64,000 nucleotides of DNA from Streptomyces tendae (GTDB lineage: Bacteria; Actinomycetota; Actinomycetes; Streptomycetales; Streptomycetaceae), in NCBI RefSeq assembly GCF_008632955.1, contig NZ_CP043959.1, positions 5,394,001-5,458,000 on the forward strand, written 5' to 3'. The notes below the pieces were generated by a model. The model had not been told where the DNA came from, ran no database searches, and was given only the letters and a program-made list of their open reading frames with translations. The translations under genes were made by a program, and so were the position numbers. Shown piece by piece: positions 8,710 through 17,391 of the stretch (its first letter is position 1; each line of letters opens with the position of its first letter).

Positions 8710-9738
8710 ATGACGCGAAACGACAAGGGAACGGGGGGCGCGGGAAGCGCCGTGACCGTGCGGGGACTGGTCAAGCACTACGGGGAGACCAAGGCCCTGG
8801 ACGGTGTCGACCTGGACGTGGCCGAGGGAACCGTGATGGGGGTGCTCGGGCCGAACGGGGCCGGCAAGACCACGCTGGTGCGCGTCCTGTCCACGCTGCT
8901 CGCACCGACCGCGGGCCACGCCACCGTCGCCGGGTACGACGTGGTCCGCCAGCCCCGGCAGCTGCGCCGGGTGATCGGGCTGACCGGGCAGTACGCCTCC
9001 GTGGACGAGAAGCTCTCCGGCTGGGAGAACCTGTATCTGATCGGTCGGCTGCTGGACCTGCCCCGCAAGGAGGCGCGGTCCCGCGCCGACGGGCTGCTGG
9101 AGCGGTTCTCGCTCACCGAGGCCGCCCGGCGCCCGGCGGGCACCTACTCCGGCGGGATGCGCCGCCGGCTCGACCTGGCGGCCTCCATGATCGGCCGCCC
9201 GGCCGTGCTGTACCTGGACGAGCCCACCACCGGCCTCGACCCGCGCACCCGCAACGAGGTGTGGGACGAGGTCAAGCGGCTGGTCGGCGACGGGGTGACG
9301 GTGCTGCTGACCACCCAGTACATGGAAGAGGCCGAGCAGCTCGCCTCCGAGCTGACCGTGGTGGACCGCGGCAAGGTGATCGCGAGCGGCGGCATCGAGG
9401 CGCTGAAGGCCAAGGTCGGCGGCCGCACGCTGCGTATCCGCCCGGCCGACCCGCTCCAGCTGCGCCCGCTCGCGGCCGCCCTGGACGGGCTGGGCATCAC
9501 CGGGCTCGCCGGCACCACCGTGGACGCCGAACGGGGCGCGGTGCTGGTCCCCGTGCTCAGTGACGAACAGCTCACCGCCGTGGTCGGCGCGGTCACCGCC
9601 CGCGGGATCACCCTCAACTCCCTCACCACCGAACTGCCCAGCCTGGACGAGGTGTTCCTGTCCCTCACCGGACACCGCGCCAGTTCCCCGCAGGACCCCC
9701 TGCCCGCCACCACGTCCGAGGAGGTCGTCGCCGTATGA
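8710..9738 (+). CDS. DrrA-type ABC exporter ATP-binding protein
   Basis: This 342-residue ATPase powers a two-gene exporter with the next gene. Visible motifs are Walker A GPNGAGKTTLVR (near residue 55), the Q-loop region GLTGQYASVDEKLSG, signature YSGGMRRRLDLA, Walker B VLYLDEPTTGLD and the switch histidine position occupied by Gln in LLTTQYMEEA, as is usual for DrrA-like proteins. The C-terminal ~100 residues form the accessory domain of this subfamily (LNSLTTELPSLDEVFLSLTGH). No clear ribosome-binding site precedes the ATG. Its stop overlaps the permease start by four bases. Relatives export daunorubicin, other antibiotics or lipids; the substrate here is unknown. Confidence 0.9.
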   Translation: MTRNDKGTGGAGSAVTVRGLVKHYGETKALDGVDLDVAEGTVMGVLGPNGAGKTTLVRVLSTLLAPTAGHATVAGYDVVRQPRQLRRVIGLTGQYASVDEKLSGWENLYLIGRLLDLPRKEARSRADGLLERFSLTEAARRPAGTYSGGMRRRLDLAASMIGRPAVLYLDEPTTGLDPRTRNEVWDEVKRLVGDGVTVLLTTQYMEEAEQLASELTVVDRGKVIASGGIEALKAKVGGRTLRIRPADPLQLRPLAAALDGLGITGLAGTTVDAERGAVLVPVLSDEQLTAVVGAVTARGITLNSLTTELPSLDEVFLSLTGHRASSPQDPLPATTSEEVVAV

Positions 9739-10556
9739 GTGCCGCCACCGCCGCTCCCGCCGGCGTCCGCACGGACGCGCGGATCTCGCCGCGGGCCCAT
9801 CTGCGCCACACCGGCGCGCTCGTGCGCCGCAACCTGCTGTGGATCCGGCAGGACCCGGAGTCGATGTTCGACGCCGTGCTCTTCCCGGTCGTCTTCACCC
9901 TGCTGTTCGTCTACGTCTTCGGCGGCTCGATCGGGCAGTCGCTGGGCGGCGGCCAGGACGCCTACGTGCAGTACATCGTGCCCGGCCTGATGGCCATGAT
10001 GGGCATGAACATGGCCCAGGGCGTGGGCACCGGGTTCAACCAGGACTTCAACACCGGGGTCATGGACCGCTTCCGGTCGCTGCCCATCGGGCGCGGCTCG
10101 GTGCTGTTCGCGAAGATCTCGGTCGAGCTGGTGCGCATGCTGATCGCCACCACGATCCTGCTGGTCGTCGGGGTGCTGGTCGGCTTCGACATCACCCACT
10201 GGCCGGGGCTGTTCGCCGCCGTGGGCCTGTCCACGGTGTTCGGGTCGGCCCTGATGTGGATCTTCCTCACGCTGGGTGTGGTGATGAAGAACGCGCAGTC
10301 GGTGCAGGCGATGGGCTTCCTGGTGCTGATGCCGCTGCAGTTCGGCTCGTCCATCTTCGCGCCGACCCGGTCCATGCCGGGCTGGCTGCAGAACTTCACC
10401 GAGTACAACCCGCTGTCCGCGCTGGCCGACTCCGCCCGCGGGCTGATGGTGGGCGGTCCGGTCGCCCACGACCTGTGGATGGTGCTGGCGTGGTCCGTCG
10501 GGATCACGGCGGTGATGGCGCCGGTCGCGATCCACAAGTTCCGTACGAAGACCTGA
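9735..10556 (+). CDS. ABC-2 type permease, DrrB-like
   Basis: The 273-residue integral membrane partner of the preceding ATPase has six hydrophobic segments (starting near residues 45, 75, 128, 160, 195 and 245) of the ABC-2 type. The family stretch RNLLWIRQDPESMFDAVLFP precedes TM1, and NPLSALADSARGL lies before the last helix. The ATGA overlap with the ATPase gene couples their translation. Together they form a homodimer-type exporter in the cytoplasmic membrane. It converges with the AfsR-like gene, only 26 bases away, with no clear terminator between. Confidence 0.9.
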   Translation: MSAATAAPAGVRTDARISPRAHLRHTGALVRRNLLWIRQDPESMFDAVLFPVVFTLLFVYVFGGSIGQSLGGGQDAYVQYIVPGLMAMMGMNMAQGVGTGFNQDFNTGVMDRFRSLPIGRGSVLFAKISVELVRMLIATTILLVVGVLVGFDITHWPGLFAAVGLSTVFGSALMWIFLTLGVVMKNAQSVQAMGFLVLMPLQFGSSIFAPTRSMPGWLQNFTEYNPLSALADSARGLMVGGPVAHDLWMVLAWSVGITAVMAPVAIHKFRTKT

Positions 10557-10582
10557 TCGTCCGCCGCCGTGCGGGGGCCCGG

Positions 10583-13500
10583 TCACGCCGGATCGAGCAG
10601 GGCGACGGCCTCCTCCGGGGAGAGGCCGTCGCCCTCGGCGTACGCGGCCTCGAACGCCTCCTGGTCGAGCACCTCACGGATCCGGGCCTCGGCGCGGGTG
10701 CGCACCGTGCGCTCCACCAGGCCCGCGTGGTGCTCCGCCGGCAGCCAGGAGGCGGCGGCGCCGAGGCAGCGGGCCGCGTCCCGGGCGTGCCGGCCCCCGT
10801 CGAGTCCGGCGAGGGCGACGGCGCCCAGGACGACGTACGCGGCGCGCATGTGCGGGGCCATGGCGGCGGACAGCGGGTCGCTCGCCTGCCGGATCGCCTG
10901 CCGGGTGATGTCGAGTCCTCGCTCGTCGTTGCCCTCGGCCACCTCCAGATAGGCCTCGGCGCCGAGGATGAACGCGTCGAAGACGACGTAGTGCGCGATG
11001 CGGAACTCCGCGCGCAGCGCCCGCAGATGCTCGCGGGCCTCCGCCGTGCGGCCGGTCACGCAGAGCCACCCGATCAGGAAGAGCCGGGCGGCGGGCAGCG
11101 CCTCGAGGTGCCGTCCGCGGGTGCTGTCGATGACCTCGCGCAGCAGCCGTTCGCCCCGCTCGGTGTCCCCCGCCTCCAGCAGCACGTCGCCCAGCCGGGC
11201 GGTGAGCACCGCCGAGTGGGAGCGGGCGCCGAGGCGTTCGGCGTGCTCGATGGCCGCCTCGTAGTCGGCGGCGGCCTCCCGGTAGGCGCCCGCGCGTTCG
11301 CGGGCCTCGCCGCGCGCCGAGAGCGCCTCGGCGATGCCCCAGGTGTCGCCGAGCCCGCGGTGGATCTCCAGGGCCTCGTCGGCGTCCCGGCGGGCGTCGC
11401 CGGCCCAGTCGCTGCGGTTGGCGAGGAAGTTGGCGCGCAGCTGGAGGTTGCAGGCCAGCTCCCACTCGAAGCCGGGGTTCTCCCGGCAGGTGCGGATCGC
11501 CGCGTCCACCACCTCGCGCAGCCGGACCATGTCACCGGTGAGCATCACGGCGAACGTCCACAGCAGGCCGGGCGGACGGCAGACCTGCGGCAGGCCCGGG
11601 GTGTAGGTCGCGGCGATCAGACGCAGCTTGTGCTGGGCCCGGGGGGTCTGCCAGTCGTCCAGCTCGGTGTCCATCTGGGCGAGATGGGCCAGGTGCACCC
11701 CGCGGCGGGCCTCGGCGAGGAGTTCACCGTTCATCGGGGGCGGCGAGTCGGTGCAGCGCTCCCACAGCGGGGCGGCCGGCCGCACGGGTTCGGTGAAGGG
11801 GTCGGGGGCGAGGGCCATGACCTCGGTGCACCAGTTGCGGGCCTCGATGCGCAGGTCGCGCATCTGCCAGTACCAGACCAGGGACAGGGTGATGCACAGG
11901 GCCTCCTGCTCGTCGCGCAGGGCGACGGCGTGACGCAGGGCCGTGCGGATGTTCTCGTACTCCCGCTCCAGCCGGGCGATGGCCTCCGGCTGGCGGGGGC
12001 CGCGCAGCACCGGCTCGGTGGTGCGGGCCAGTTCGCGGTAGTACGTCAGGTGCGCCCGCTCGGCGTCGGCGCGCCATCCGGTCTCGTCGAGGCGTTCGGC
12101 CGCGTACTCGGCGACGGTCTCCAGGAGCCGGTAGCGCATCCCGCCGTCACCCGACGGGGCGGCCACCACCAGCGACTTGTCGACGAGGGAGCCGAGCGCG
12201 TCCAGGGCGGCCGGTCCGCACACGGCCTCGGCGGCGGTGAGGTCGCAGCCGCCCGCGAAGACCGACAGACGGCACAGCACGTCGCGTTCGCCGGTGTCGA
12301 GCAGGTCCCAGGACCAGTCGACGACGGCCCGCAGAGTCTGCTGCCGGGGCAGCGCGGTGCGGCTGCCGGAGGTGAGGAGCCGGAAGCGGTCGTCGAGCCG
12401 GTCGGCGATCTGGCGCGGGGTGAGCATCCGCAGCCGGGCGGCGGCGAGTTCGATGGCGAGCGGCAGACCGTCGAGGCGGTGGCAGATCTCGGCGCACGCC
12501 TCGGGGTCGTCGTCGGTACGGAAGCCGGGGCGGGCGGCGGCCCCGCGCTCGGCCAGCAGGCGCAGCGCGACCGGTTCGGGCAGCGGTTCCACCGGGCGCA
12601 GCAACTCGCCCCGCACGTTCAGCGGTTCACGGCTGGTGGCGAGCACGGTGAGGCCGGGGCAGCGTTCGAGGAGGGTCTCCACGAGCCGGGCGGCGGCCTC
12701 GACGACGTGTTCGCAGTTGTCGAGGATCAGCAGCATGCGGCGGGGCCCGCAGTGCTCGGCGAGCCGTTCCACGGGGGCGCTGTGCCGCTCGGTGACGGCC
12801 CGCATGCTCTCCGCGCCGGCGCCGTACAGCACGGTCTGGCGGGCGCCGACGGCGGTGAGGACCGCCTCGGGCACCGCGTCGGGGTCGTCCACGGGGGCCA
12901 GCTCGGCCAGCCACACGCCGTCGGGGTGGGCGGCGCGTACGGTCTCGCCGGCCTCCTGCGACAGCCGGGTCTTGCCCGCCCCGCCCGGTCCGAGGAGCGT
13001 GACCAGGCGGGCGGCGGTCAGGTCCGAGCGGATCGCCTCGATGTCGCTCTCCCGGCCGACGAACGAGGTCAGCCGGGCGCGCAGGTTGCCGGGCGGTCCG
13101 CCCGCCTGCCGCTCGGGCGGCCGGACCGGCCCGGGGGTGAGCAGCTCGGCGTGCAGGGCGCGCAGTTCGGCGCCGGGGTCGGAGCCGAGCCGGTCGGCGA
13201 GCAGGCGGCGCACCTCCTCGTAGGCGTGGAGCGCCTCGGCGGTGCGGCCGGTGTCGCGCAGGGCGCGCAGCCGCAGCGCCTGGAGGGGTTCGTCGAGGGG
13301 GTGGCTGTCGCACAGGGCGGTCAGTTCGGGCAGGGACGGTTCGGCGTCGCCGAGGGCCAGGGCGGCGGTGTGCCGGGCGCGCAGCACGTCCAGGTGGCGG
13401 GTCTCGACGCGGGCCGCCTCGGCGGTGCGGTCGGGCAGGCCGGCCAGCGCGGGGCCGCCGCGCCACAGGGCGAGGGCGTCGTCGAGCAGGGCGGCCGCCT

Positions 13501-13861
13501 TGGCGGGGTCGCCGTCGGACAGGGCGCGCAGGCCCTCGCCGGCCAGCCGCTCGAAACGGTGCAGGTCGACGTCGTCGGGGGCGGCGGTGAGCCGATAGCC
13601 GCCGTCGACGGAGGCGACCGCGTCGGCGCCCAGCACCCGGCGCAGCCGTCCGACCAGGGCCTGTACCGCGCCGGTGGCGTCGGCGGGCGGGTCGCCGTCC
13701 CAGACCTCCTCGACCAGCAGGCCGACGGGCACGGTGCGGCCGGGCCGCAGGGCGAGCACGGTCAGCAGGGCACGCAGCCGTGCCCCGCCAACGGGGACGA
13801 CGGTGCCGTCGGGGCGGACTGCCTGGGTGGTGCCGAGGATGCGGTAGCGCACGGGGTCCAT
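10583..13861 (-). CDS. AfsR/SARP-like BTAD regulator with NB-ARC ATPase and TPR domains
   Basis: A 1092-residue STAND-type transcription regulator. Residues 1-95 form an OmpR/PhoB-like DNA-binding domain (GGARLRALLTVLALRPGR, AVQALVGRLRRVLG). Residues 96-245 are the BTAD domain (HRFERLAGEGLRAL ... LHAYEEVRRLLADRLG). An NB-ARC ATPase follows, with Walker A GPGGAGKTRL near residue 290, Walker B LLILDNCEHV and GLPLAIELAAARL. The C-terminal half is helical TPR-like repeats. Such proteins activate secondary-metabolism or developmental genes, often after Ser/Thr phosphorylation. The target is unknown; the only nearby candidates are the ABC exporter and the divergent membrane peptidase. Confidence 0.88.
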   Translation of the reverse strand: MDPVRYRILGTTQAVRPDGTVVPVGGARLRALLTVLALRPGRTVPVGLLVEEVWDGDPPADATGAVQALVGRLRRVLGADAVASVDGGYRLTAAPDDVDLHRFERLAGEGLRALSDGDPAKAAALLDDALALWRGGPALAGLPDRTAEAARVETRHLDVLRARHTAALALGDAEPSLPELTALCDSHPLDEPLQALRLRALRDTGRTAEALHAYEEVRRLLADRLGSDPGAELRALHAELLTPGPVRPPERQAGGPPGNLRARLTSFVGRESDIEAIRSDLTAARLVTLLGPGGAGKTRLSQEAGETVRAAHPDGVWLAELAPVDDPDAVPEAVLTAVGARQTVLYGAGAESMRAVTERHSAPVERLAEHCGPRRMLLILDNCEHVVEAAARLVETLLERCPGLTVLATSREPLNVRGELLRPVEPLPEPVALRLLAERGAAARPGFRTDDDPEACAEICHRLDGLPLAIELAAARLRMLTPRQIADRLDDRFRLLTSGSRTALPRQQTLRAVVDWSWDLLDTGERDVLCRLSVFAGGCDLTAAEAVCGPAALDALGSLVDKSLVVAAPSGDGGMRYRLLETVAEYAAERLDETGWRADAERAHLTYYRELARTTEPVLRGPRQPEAIARLEREYENIRTALRHAVALRDEQEALCITLSLVWYWQMRDLRIEARNWCTEVMALAPDPFTEPVRPAAPLWERCTDSPPPMNGELLAEARRGVHLAHLAQMDTELDDWQTPRAQHKLRLIAATYTPGLPQVCRPPGLLWTFAVMLTGDMVRLREVVDAAIRTCRENPGFEWELACNLQLRANFLANRSDWAGDARRDADEALEIHRGLGDTWGIAEALSARGEARERAGAYREAAADYEAAIEHAERLGARSHSAVLTARLGDVLLEAGDTERGERLLREVIDSTRGRHLEALPAARLFLIGWLCVTGRTAEAREHLRALRAEFRIAHYVVFDAFILGAEAYLEVAEGNDERGLDITRQAIRQASDPLSAAMAPHMRAAYVVLGAVALAGLDGGRHARDAARCLGAAASWLPAEHHAGLVERTVRTRAEARIREVLDQEAFEAAYAEGDGLSPEEAVALLDPA

Positions 13862-14022
13862 TCTCTCCGGTGCCGGCCGCGGCGGTGAGGCGGCCCGGCG
13901 TCAGGGGCGCCCCCACCTTGCACGGAACCGGCTGCCCGTGCGAAACGTTTTCCCGGCGTGCCCGGTACGGTCGGGCAGACGCCCGGGCGCCCCCGCCCGG
14001 TCACGCAAGCCCTGGGAGCCCC

Positions 14023-14817
14023 ATGACCACCGCCGCCACCCGTCCCGGCGACCGCAGGGTCAGCCCCGTCTTCCTGGGCATCATGGCCGTGGCGGCGGTC
14101 ACCGGCTGGGCCACCTGGACCGGGTTCTCGGACGTGCCGGGCGTCGCGGTGTTCCTGTTCGTGACGTCCGCGTGGATCGTCTCCCTGTGCCTGCACGAGT
14201 ACGCGCACGCGCGCACCGCCCTGCACAGCGGGGATGTCTCGGTCGGCGCGAAGGGCTATCTCACGCTGAACCCGATGAAGTACACCCACGCCCTGCTGAG
14301 CATCGTGCTCCCCGTGGTCTTCGTGATCATGGGCGGGATCGGGCTGCCGGGCGGGGCGGTGTTCATCGACCGGGGCCGGATCCGGGGCCGCTGGCGGCAC
14401 AGCCTGATCTCGGCGGCGGGCCCGCTGACCAACGTGCTGTTCGCGGTGGTGTGCACGGCGCCGTTCTGGCTGGGCGCGCTGGACGGCGTGCCGCCCGCCT
14501 TCCGGTACGCGCTGGGCTTCCTCGCGCTGCTCCAGGTGACGGCCGCGATCCTGAACTTCCTGCCGGTGCCGGGGCTGGACGGCTACGGCGTGATCGAGCC
14601 GTGGCTGTCGCGGGACGTCCGCCGTCAGGTGGAGCCGTTCGCCCCGTTCGGCCTGCTGTTCGTCTTCGCACTGCTGTGGGTGCCGTCCGTGAACGGTGTC
14701 TTCTTCGACGGGGTCGACGCGGTGCTGCGCGTTCTGTGCGTCGAGGAGATCGACAGATACTGCGGCTTCGACCTCTTCCGCTTCTGGCAGGACACCGGCG
14801 ACATCTGCGCGGTGTGA
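14023..14817 (+). CDS. M50-family (site-2 protease-like) membrane protein
   Basis: This 264-residue polytopic protein carries the zinc-binding motif LHEYAHA (HExxH) in an early helix and the distal LPVPGLDGYGV motif, in which Asp supplies the third ligand of intramembrane metalloproteases. Six hydrophobic segments are visible. No PDZ domain is present. A GGGAGCC ribosome-binding site precedes the ATG. The actinobacterial members of this group are uncharacterised; cleavage of a membrane-anchored regulator is the family role, not shown here. A tandem repeat of ~200 bp follows the stop. Confidence 0.8.
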   Translation: MTTAATRPGDRRVSPVFLGIMAVAAVTGWATWTGFSDVPGVAVFLFVTSAWIVSLCLHEYAHARTALHSGDVSVGAKGYLTLNPMKYTHALLSIVLPVVFVIMGGIGLPGGAVFIDRGRIRGRWRHSLISAAGPLTNVLFAVVCTAPFWLGALDGVPPAFRYALGFLALLQVTAAILNFLPVPGLDGYGVIEPWLSRDVRRQVEPFAPFGLLFVFALLWVPSVNGVFFDGVDAVLRVLCVEEIDRYCGFDLFRFWQDTGDICAV

Positions 14818-14840
14818 GGGGGAGGGGTTTCGGCGCCGCC

Positions 14841-15335
14841 TTGCGGCCACCGGGGTGCCGGGGGCTGTCGCACGCCGGGTGCGGGCCGGTGGGGGCCGGG
14901 CGCGCAGTTCCCCGCGCCCCTGAGGGATGCTGCCCTGTCCCTGCCCGCAGCCCGCGCCGCTGGGGGCGGCGGCCCGCCCAGCCTGCGGGCAGTCGTGCCG
15001 CTCGGGCGGCACCTCGCAGCGCCAGGTCGCCCAGCGGGCCTTGCGGCCACCGGGGTGCCGGGGGCTGTCGCACGCCGGGTGCGGGCCGGTGGGGCCGGGC
15101 GCGCAGTTCCCCGCCCCTGAGGGATGCTGCCCTGTCCCCTGCCCGCAGCCCCGCGCCGCTGGGGGCGGCGGCCCGCCCAGCCTGCGGGCAGTCGTGCCGC
15201 TCGGGCGGCACCTCGCAGCGCCAGGTCGCCCAGCGGGCCTTGCGGCCACCGGGGTGCCGGGGGCTGTCGCACGCCGGGTGCGGGCCGGTGGGGGCCGGGC
15301 GCGCAGTTCCCCGCGCCCCTTGAGGGCGCTGCCCC
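14841..15335. repeat. about 200-bp tandem repeat, 2.5 copies
   Basis: Units begin with TTGCGGCCACCGGGGTGCCG at 14841, 15041 and 15240 (periods 200 and 199). The third copy is truncated after about 95 bases. Each unit contains GCGCAGTTCCCCGCGCCCCT, a motif widely dispersed in Streptomyces intergenic DNA, and an internal hairpin GTGCCG...CGGCAC (absent from the truncated copy). Copies 1 and 2 differ only by a few indels. Every reading frame through this region is fortuitously open because of the base composition; no gene is supported. Confidence 0.85.
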
Positions 15336-15375
15336 AACGCTGCCTATGGCTCCCCGCGCCCCTGGAGGGGCGGGG

Positions 15376-15567
15376 TCAGTCGGTGGTCGGGGTGCCGGTT
15401 GCGGAGGCCCGGCCTCGCTTCAGGTAGTACCAGGTCATGTTGGAGGACAGGCCCGCCAGGAGGACCCAGACGGTGCCGATGAGCACGCTGCCCTCCACGA
15501 AGGAGACGACGGCCGCGGCGACGGCGAGGAGGCACACGACGAGGGCGTAGACGGCGAGGCGGGGCAT
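15376..15567 (-). CDS. small two-helix membrane protein
   Basis: A 63-residue protein with two hydrophobic segments (about residues 5-22 and 28-46) and a short basic/Thr tail (YYLKRGRASATG). The ATG at 15567 follows an AGGAAG ribosome-binding site. No family is recognised; small proteins of this shape are common in Streptomyces. It lies between the repeat region and the F420H2:NADP+ oxidoreductase gene, on the same strand as the latter but 54 bases beyond it. Confidence 0.7.
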   Translation of the reverse strand: MPRLAVYALVVCLLAVAAAVVSFVEGSVLIGTVWVLLAGLSSNMTWYYLKRGRASATGTPTTD

Positions 15568-15621
15568 GGCGGGGACTTCCTGTCGGGGGACACTGCTACC
15601 GCTCCAGTGTCCCCCATCGCC

Positions 15622-16335
15622 TCATACGTCCGTGACCCGGAGCCCGGCGTGCGCCTTGTAGCGGCGGTTGACCGAGATCAGGTTGGCGACCAGCGACTCC
15701 ACCTGGTGCGCGTTGCGCAGCCGCCCGGCGAAGATGCCCCGCATGCCCGGGATGCGCCCGGCCAGCGCCTGGACGATCTCCACGTCGGCGCGGACCTCTC
15801 CGAGCACCATCACGTCGGTGTCGATCTCGTCGATCTCCGGGTCCTGCAGCAGCACGGCCGACAGATGGTGGAACGCGGCGGTGACGCGGGAGTCCGGCAG
15901 CAGCGCGGCGGCCTGCTGGGCGGCGCTGCCCTCCTCCGGCTTCAGCGCGTAGGCGCCCTGCTTGTCGAAGCCGAGCGGGTTGACGCAGTCGACGACGAGC
16001 TTGCCGGCCAGCTCCTCGCGCAGGGACTCCAGGGTCTTGCCGTGGCCGTCCCAGGGCACGGCGACGATCACGACGTCGCTGCGCCGGGCGGTCTCGGCGT
16101 TGTCGGCGCCCTCGACGCCGTGGCCGAGCTCCTCGGCGGCGGCCTCGGCCCGCTCGGCGGCGCGGGACCCGATGATCACCTTCTGGCCGGCCTTGGCGAG
16201 CCGGTAGGCGAGGCCCTTGCCCTGCGGTCCGGTGCCGCCGAGCACGCCGACGACGAGGCCGGAGACGTCGGGCAGGTCCCAGGGGTCCTTGGCGGGGGCC
16301 TTCGCGGGCTGCTGTGCACTGTCGGTAGAGGTCAT
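15622..16335 (-). CDS. npdG: F420H2:NADP+ oxidoreductase (NADPH-dependent F420 reductase)
   Basis: The enzyme transfers hydride between coenzyme F420 and NADP(H) in the cytoplasm and supplies reduced F420. The 237-residue protein has a 30-residue leader, then the nucleotide-binding glycine motif VGVLGGTGPQGKGLAYRLA, the NADP phosphate-binding IIGSRAAERA, VIVAVPWDGHGKTL, and the conserved VVDCVNPLGFDKQG and AFHHLSAVLL blocks of the Fno/NpdG family. Length and motifs are normal. It is divergent from the gene at 16490, with a 154-base promoter region. Confidence 0.9.
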   Translation of the reverse strand: MTSTDSAQQPAKAPAKDPWDLPDVSGLVVGVLGGTGPQGKGLAYRLAKAGQKVIIGSRAAERAEAAAEELGHGVEGADNAETARRSDVVIVAVPWDGHGKTLESLREELAGKLVVDCVNPLGFDKQGAYALKPEEGSAAQQAAALLPDSRVTAAFHHLSAVLLQDPEIDEIDTDVMVLGEVRADVEIVQALAGRIPGMRGIFAGRLRNAHQVESLVANLISVNRRYKAHAGLRVTDV

Positions 16336-16489
16336 GGCCCGACTCTACGTGCGGAGGGCCTTCCCCACCGGCCGGGCCCGGGGCCCGTCGGGGCCCCCGG
16401 CCGCGCCCGCCCTCCGGTGTCCCCAAGGCGGGCGAATCAGCGCCGAACACCGGGACGCGGGCACCCCGTTGGGGGCAGGATGCGGCGGC

Positions 16490-17092
16490 ATGGATGCCGT
16501 ACGGGTCGCGCTGCTGAGGGAAGTGCTCGCCGGGACGGAGTGGCTGGGTGCGACCCGGCACTTCGCGGGGACCCTGCGCGCGCAGGTGGTGTCGCACGGC
16601 GGCGGGCTGCTGCTCGTGGGCACCCCGGAGTACGAGCCGTGGCATCTGGCGGCGCACCTGGTGGACGAGGCCGCCTGGTCCGGCACCCCGGAGCTGGCGC
16701 CGACGCTGGTGAGGCACGACGCGCGCCCCGCGGACCCCGCCCACCTGGCCGTGGGCCTGGGGCGGCTGGAGGCGGCGCGGCGGGGCGAGACGCTGCTGGT
16801 GGTGGCCCCCGACGAGCCGCCCGGGGCGCTGCTCGACCGGGTGGCCGACGCCCGGCGGGCCGGGGCGACGCTGCTGTCGCTGGGACCGGAGACGGGGGAG
16901 CTCCCGGCGATGGCCCACGAGGTGCTGCCCGTCACGGACGGCTCCGAGCTGGACCTGGACACCGTGCAGCACCTGGTGAGCGCGGCGGCCGGGGAGAACG
17001 CCCTGCCCGCCCGCCGGGGCCCGCGCCGCTTCCGGGACCGGCTGTCCCGGCTGGCGGACCTGCTCACCGCGCCGCCGCCGACCCGCTGGTAG
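16490..17092 (+). CDS. conserved hypothetical protein, weakly SIS-like
   Basis: A 200-residue soluble protein, rich in Ala and Leu. The alternating hydrophobic strands GETLLVVAPDEPPGALLDRV and AGATLLSLGPETGELPAMAH resemble the phosphosugar-binding fold of SIS domains, but no catalytic residue can be assigned. The C-terminus is basic (ARRGPRRFRDRLSRL). Start at the ATG that gives this frame. It lies 12 bases before the convergent small gene ending at 17105. Function unknown. Confidence 0.65.
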   Translation: MDAVRVALLREVLAGTEWLGATRHFAGTLRAQVVSHGGGLLLVGTPEYEPWHLAAHLVDEAAWSGTPELAPTLVRHDARPADPAHLAVGLGRLEAARRGETLLVVAPDEPPGALLDRVADARRAGATLLSLGPETGELPAMAHEVLPVTDGSELDLDTVQHLVSAAAGENALPARRGPRRFRDRLSRLADLLTAPPPTRW

Positions 17093-17104
17093 CGGGCCGC
17101 GGGC

Positions 17105-17332
17105 TCAGTCCTCGTCCCGGCCCTTGGACGCGTCGTGCCACGCGGGGTCGTTCTCCCACTGGAGGTTGCGCTCGCGGGCCGTCTCCATCGCGTGCTCGGC
17201 CTCCGCGCGGCTCGCGTACGGACCGAAGCGGTCCTTGGCCGGGCACTCGGGCCCCTCCTCGACCTTCTTGTGCTCCAGGCAGTAGTACCACTCGCCCGGT
17301 TTTCCGACCGTGCGCTTCTTGAACAGGGGCAT
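17105..17332 (-). CDS. small Cys-containing hypothetical protein
   Basis: A 75-residue acidic/basic protein (MPLFKKRTVGKPGEWYYCLEH...). It contains CLEHKKVEEGPECP, two cysteines that could bind metal, and FGPYASRAEAEHAMETA, reminiscent of an SPOR-like aromatic turn. The ATG at 17332 follows GAGGAG. It is divergent from map, with 59 bases between starts. Conserved in Streptomyces as far as I recall, without known function. Confidence 0.75.
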   Translation of the reverse strand: MPLFKKRTVGKPGEWYYCLEHKKVEEGPECPAKDRFGPYASRAEAEHAMETARERNLQWENDPAWHDASKGRDED

Positions 17333-17391
17333 GACCGGCTCCTCTCGCCACGGAAGATGGTCCCCCATTGCCGCTGAATTAGACTCGCCAC

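Noticed and set aside
9560..13888. A 1442-codon plus-strand frame opposite the AfsR-like gene
   Set aside because: It is antisense to a gene with clear domains and only reflects the GC-rich third codon positions; no recognisable motif.
14841..15335. Open frames spanning the 200-bp repeat
   Set aside because: All frames are open because of base composition; the repeat period is not a multiple of three in both copies and there is no start or domain.
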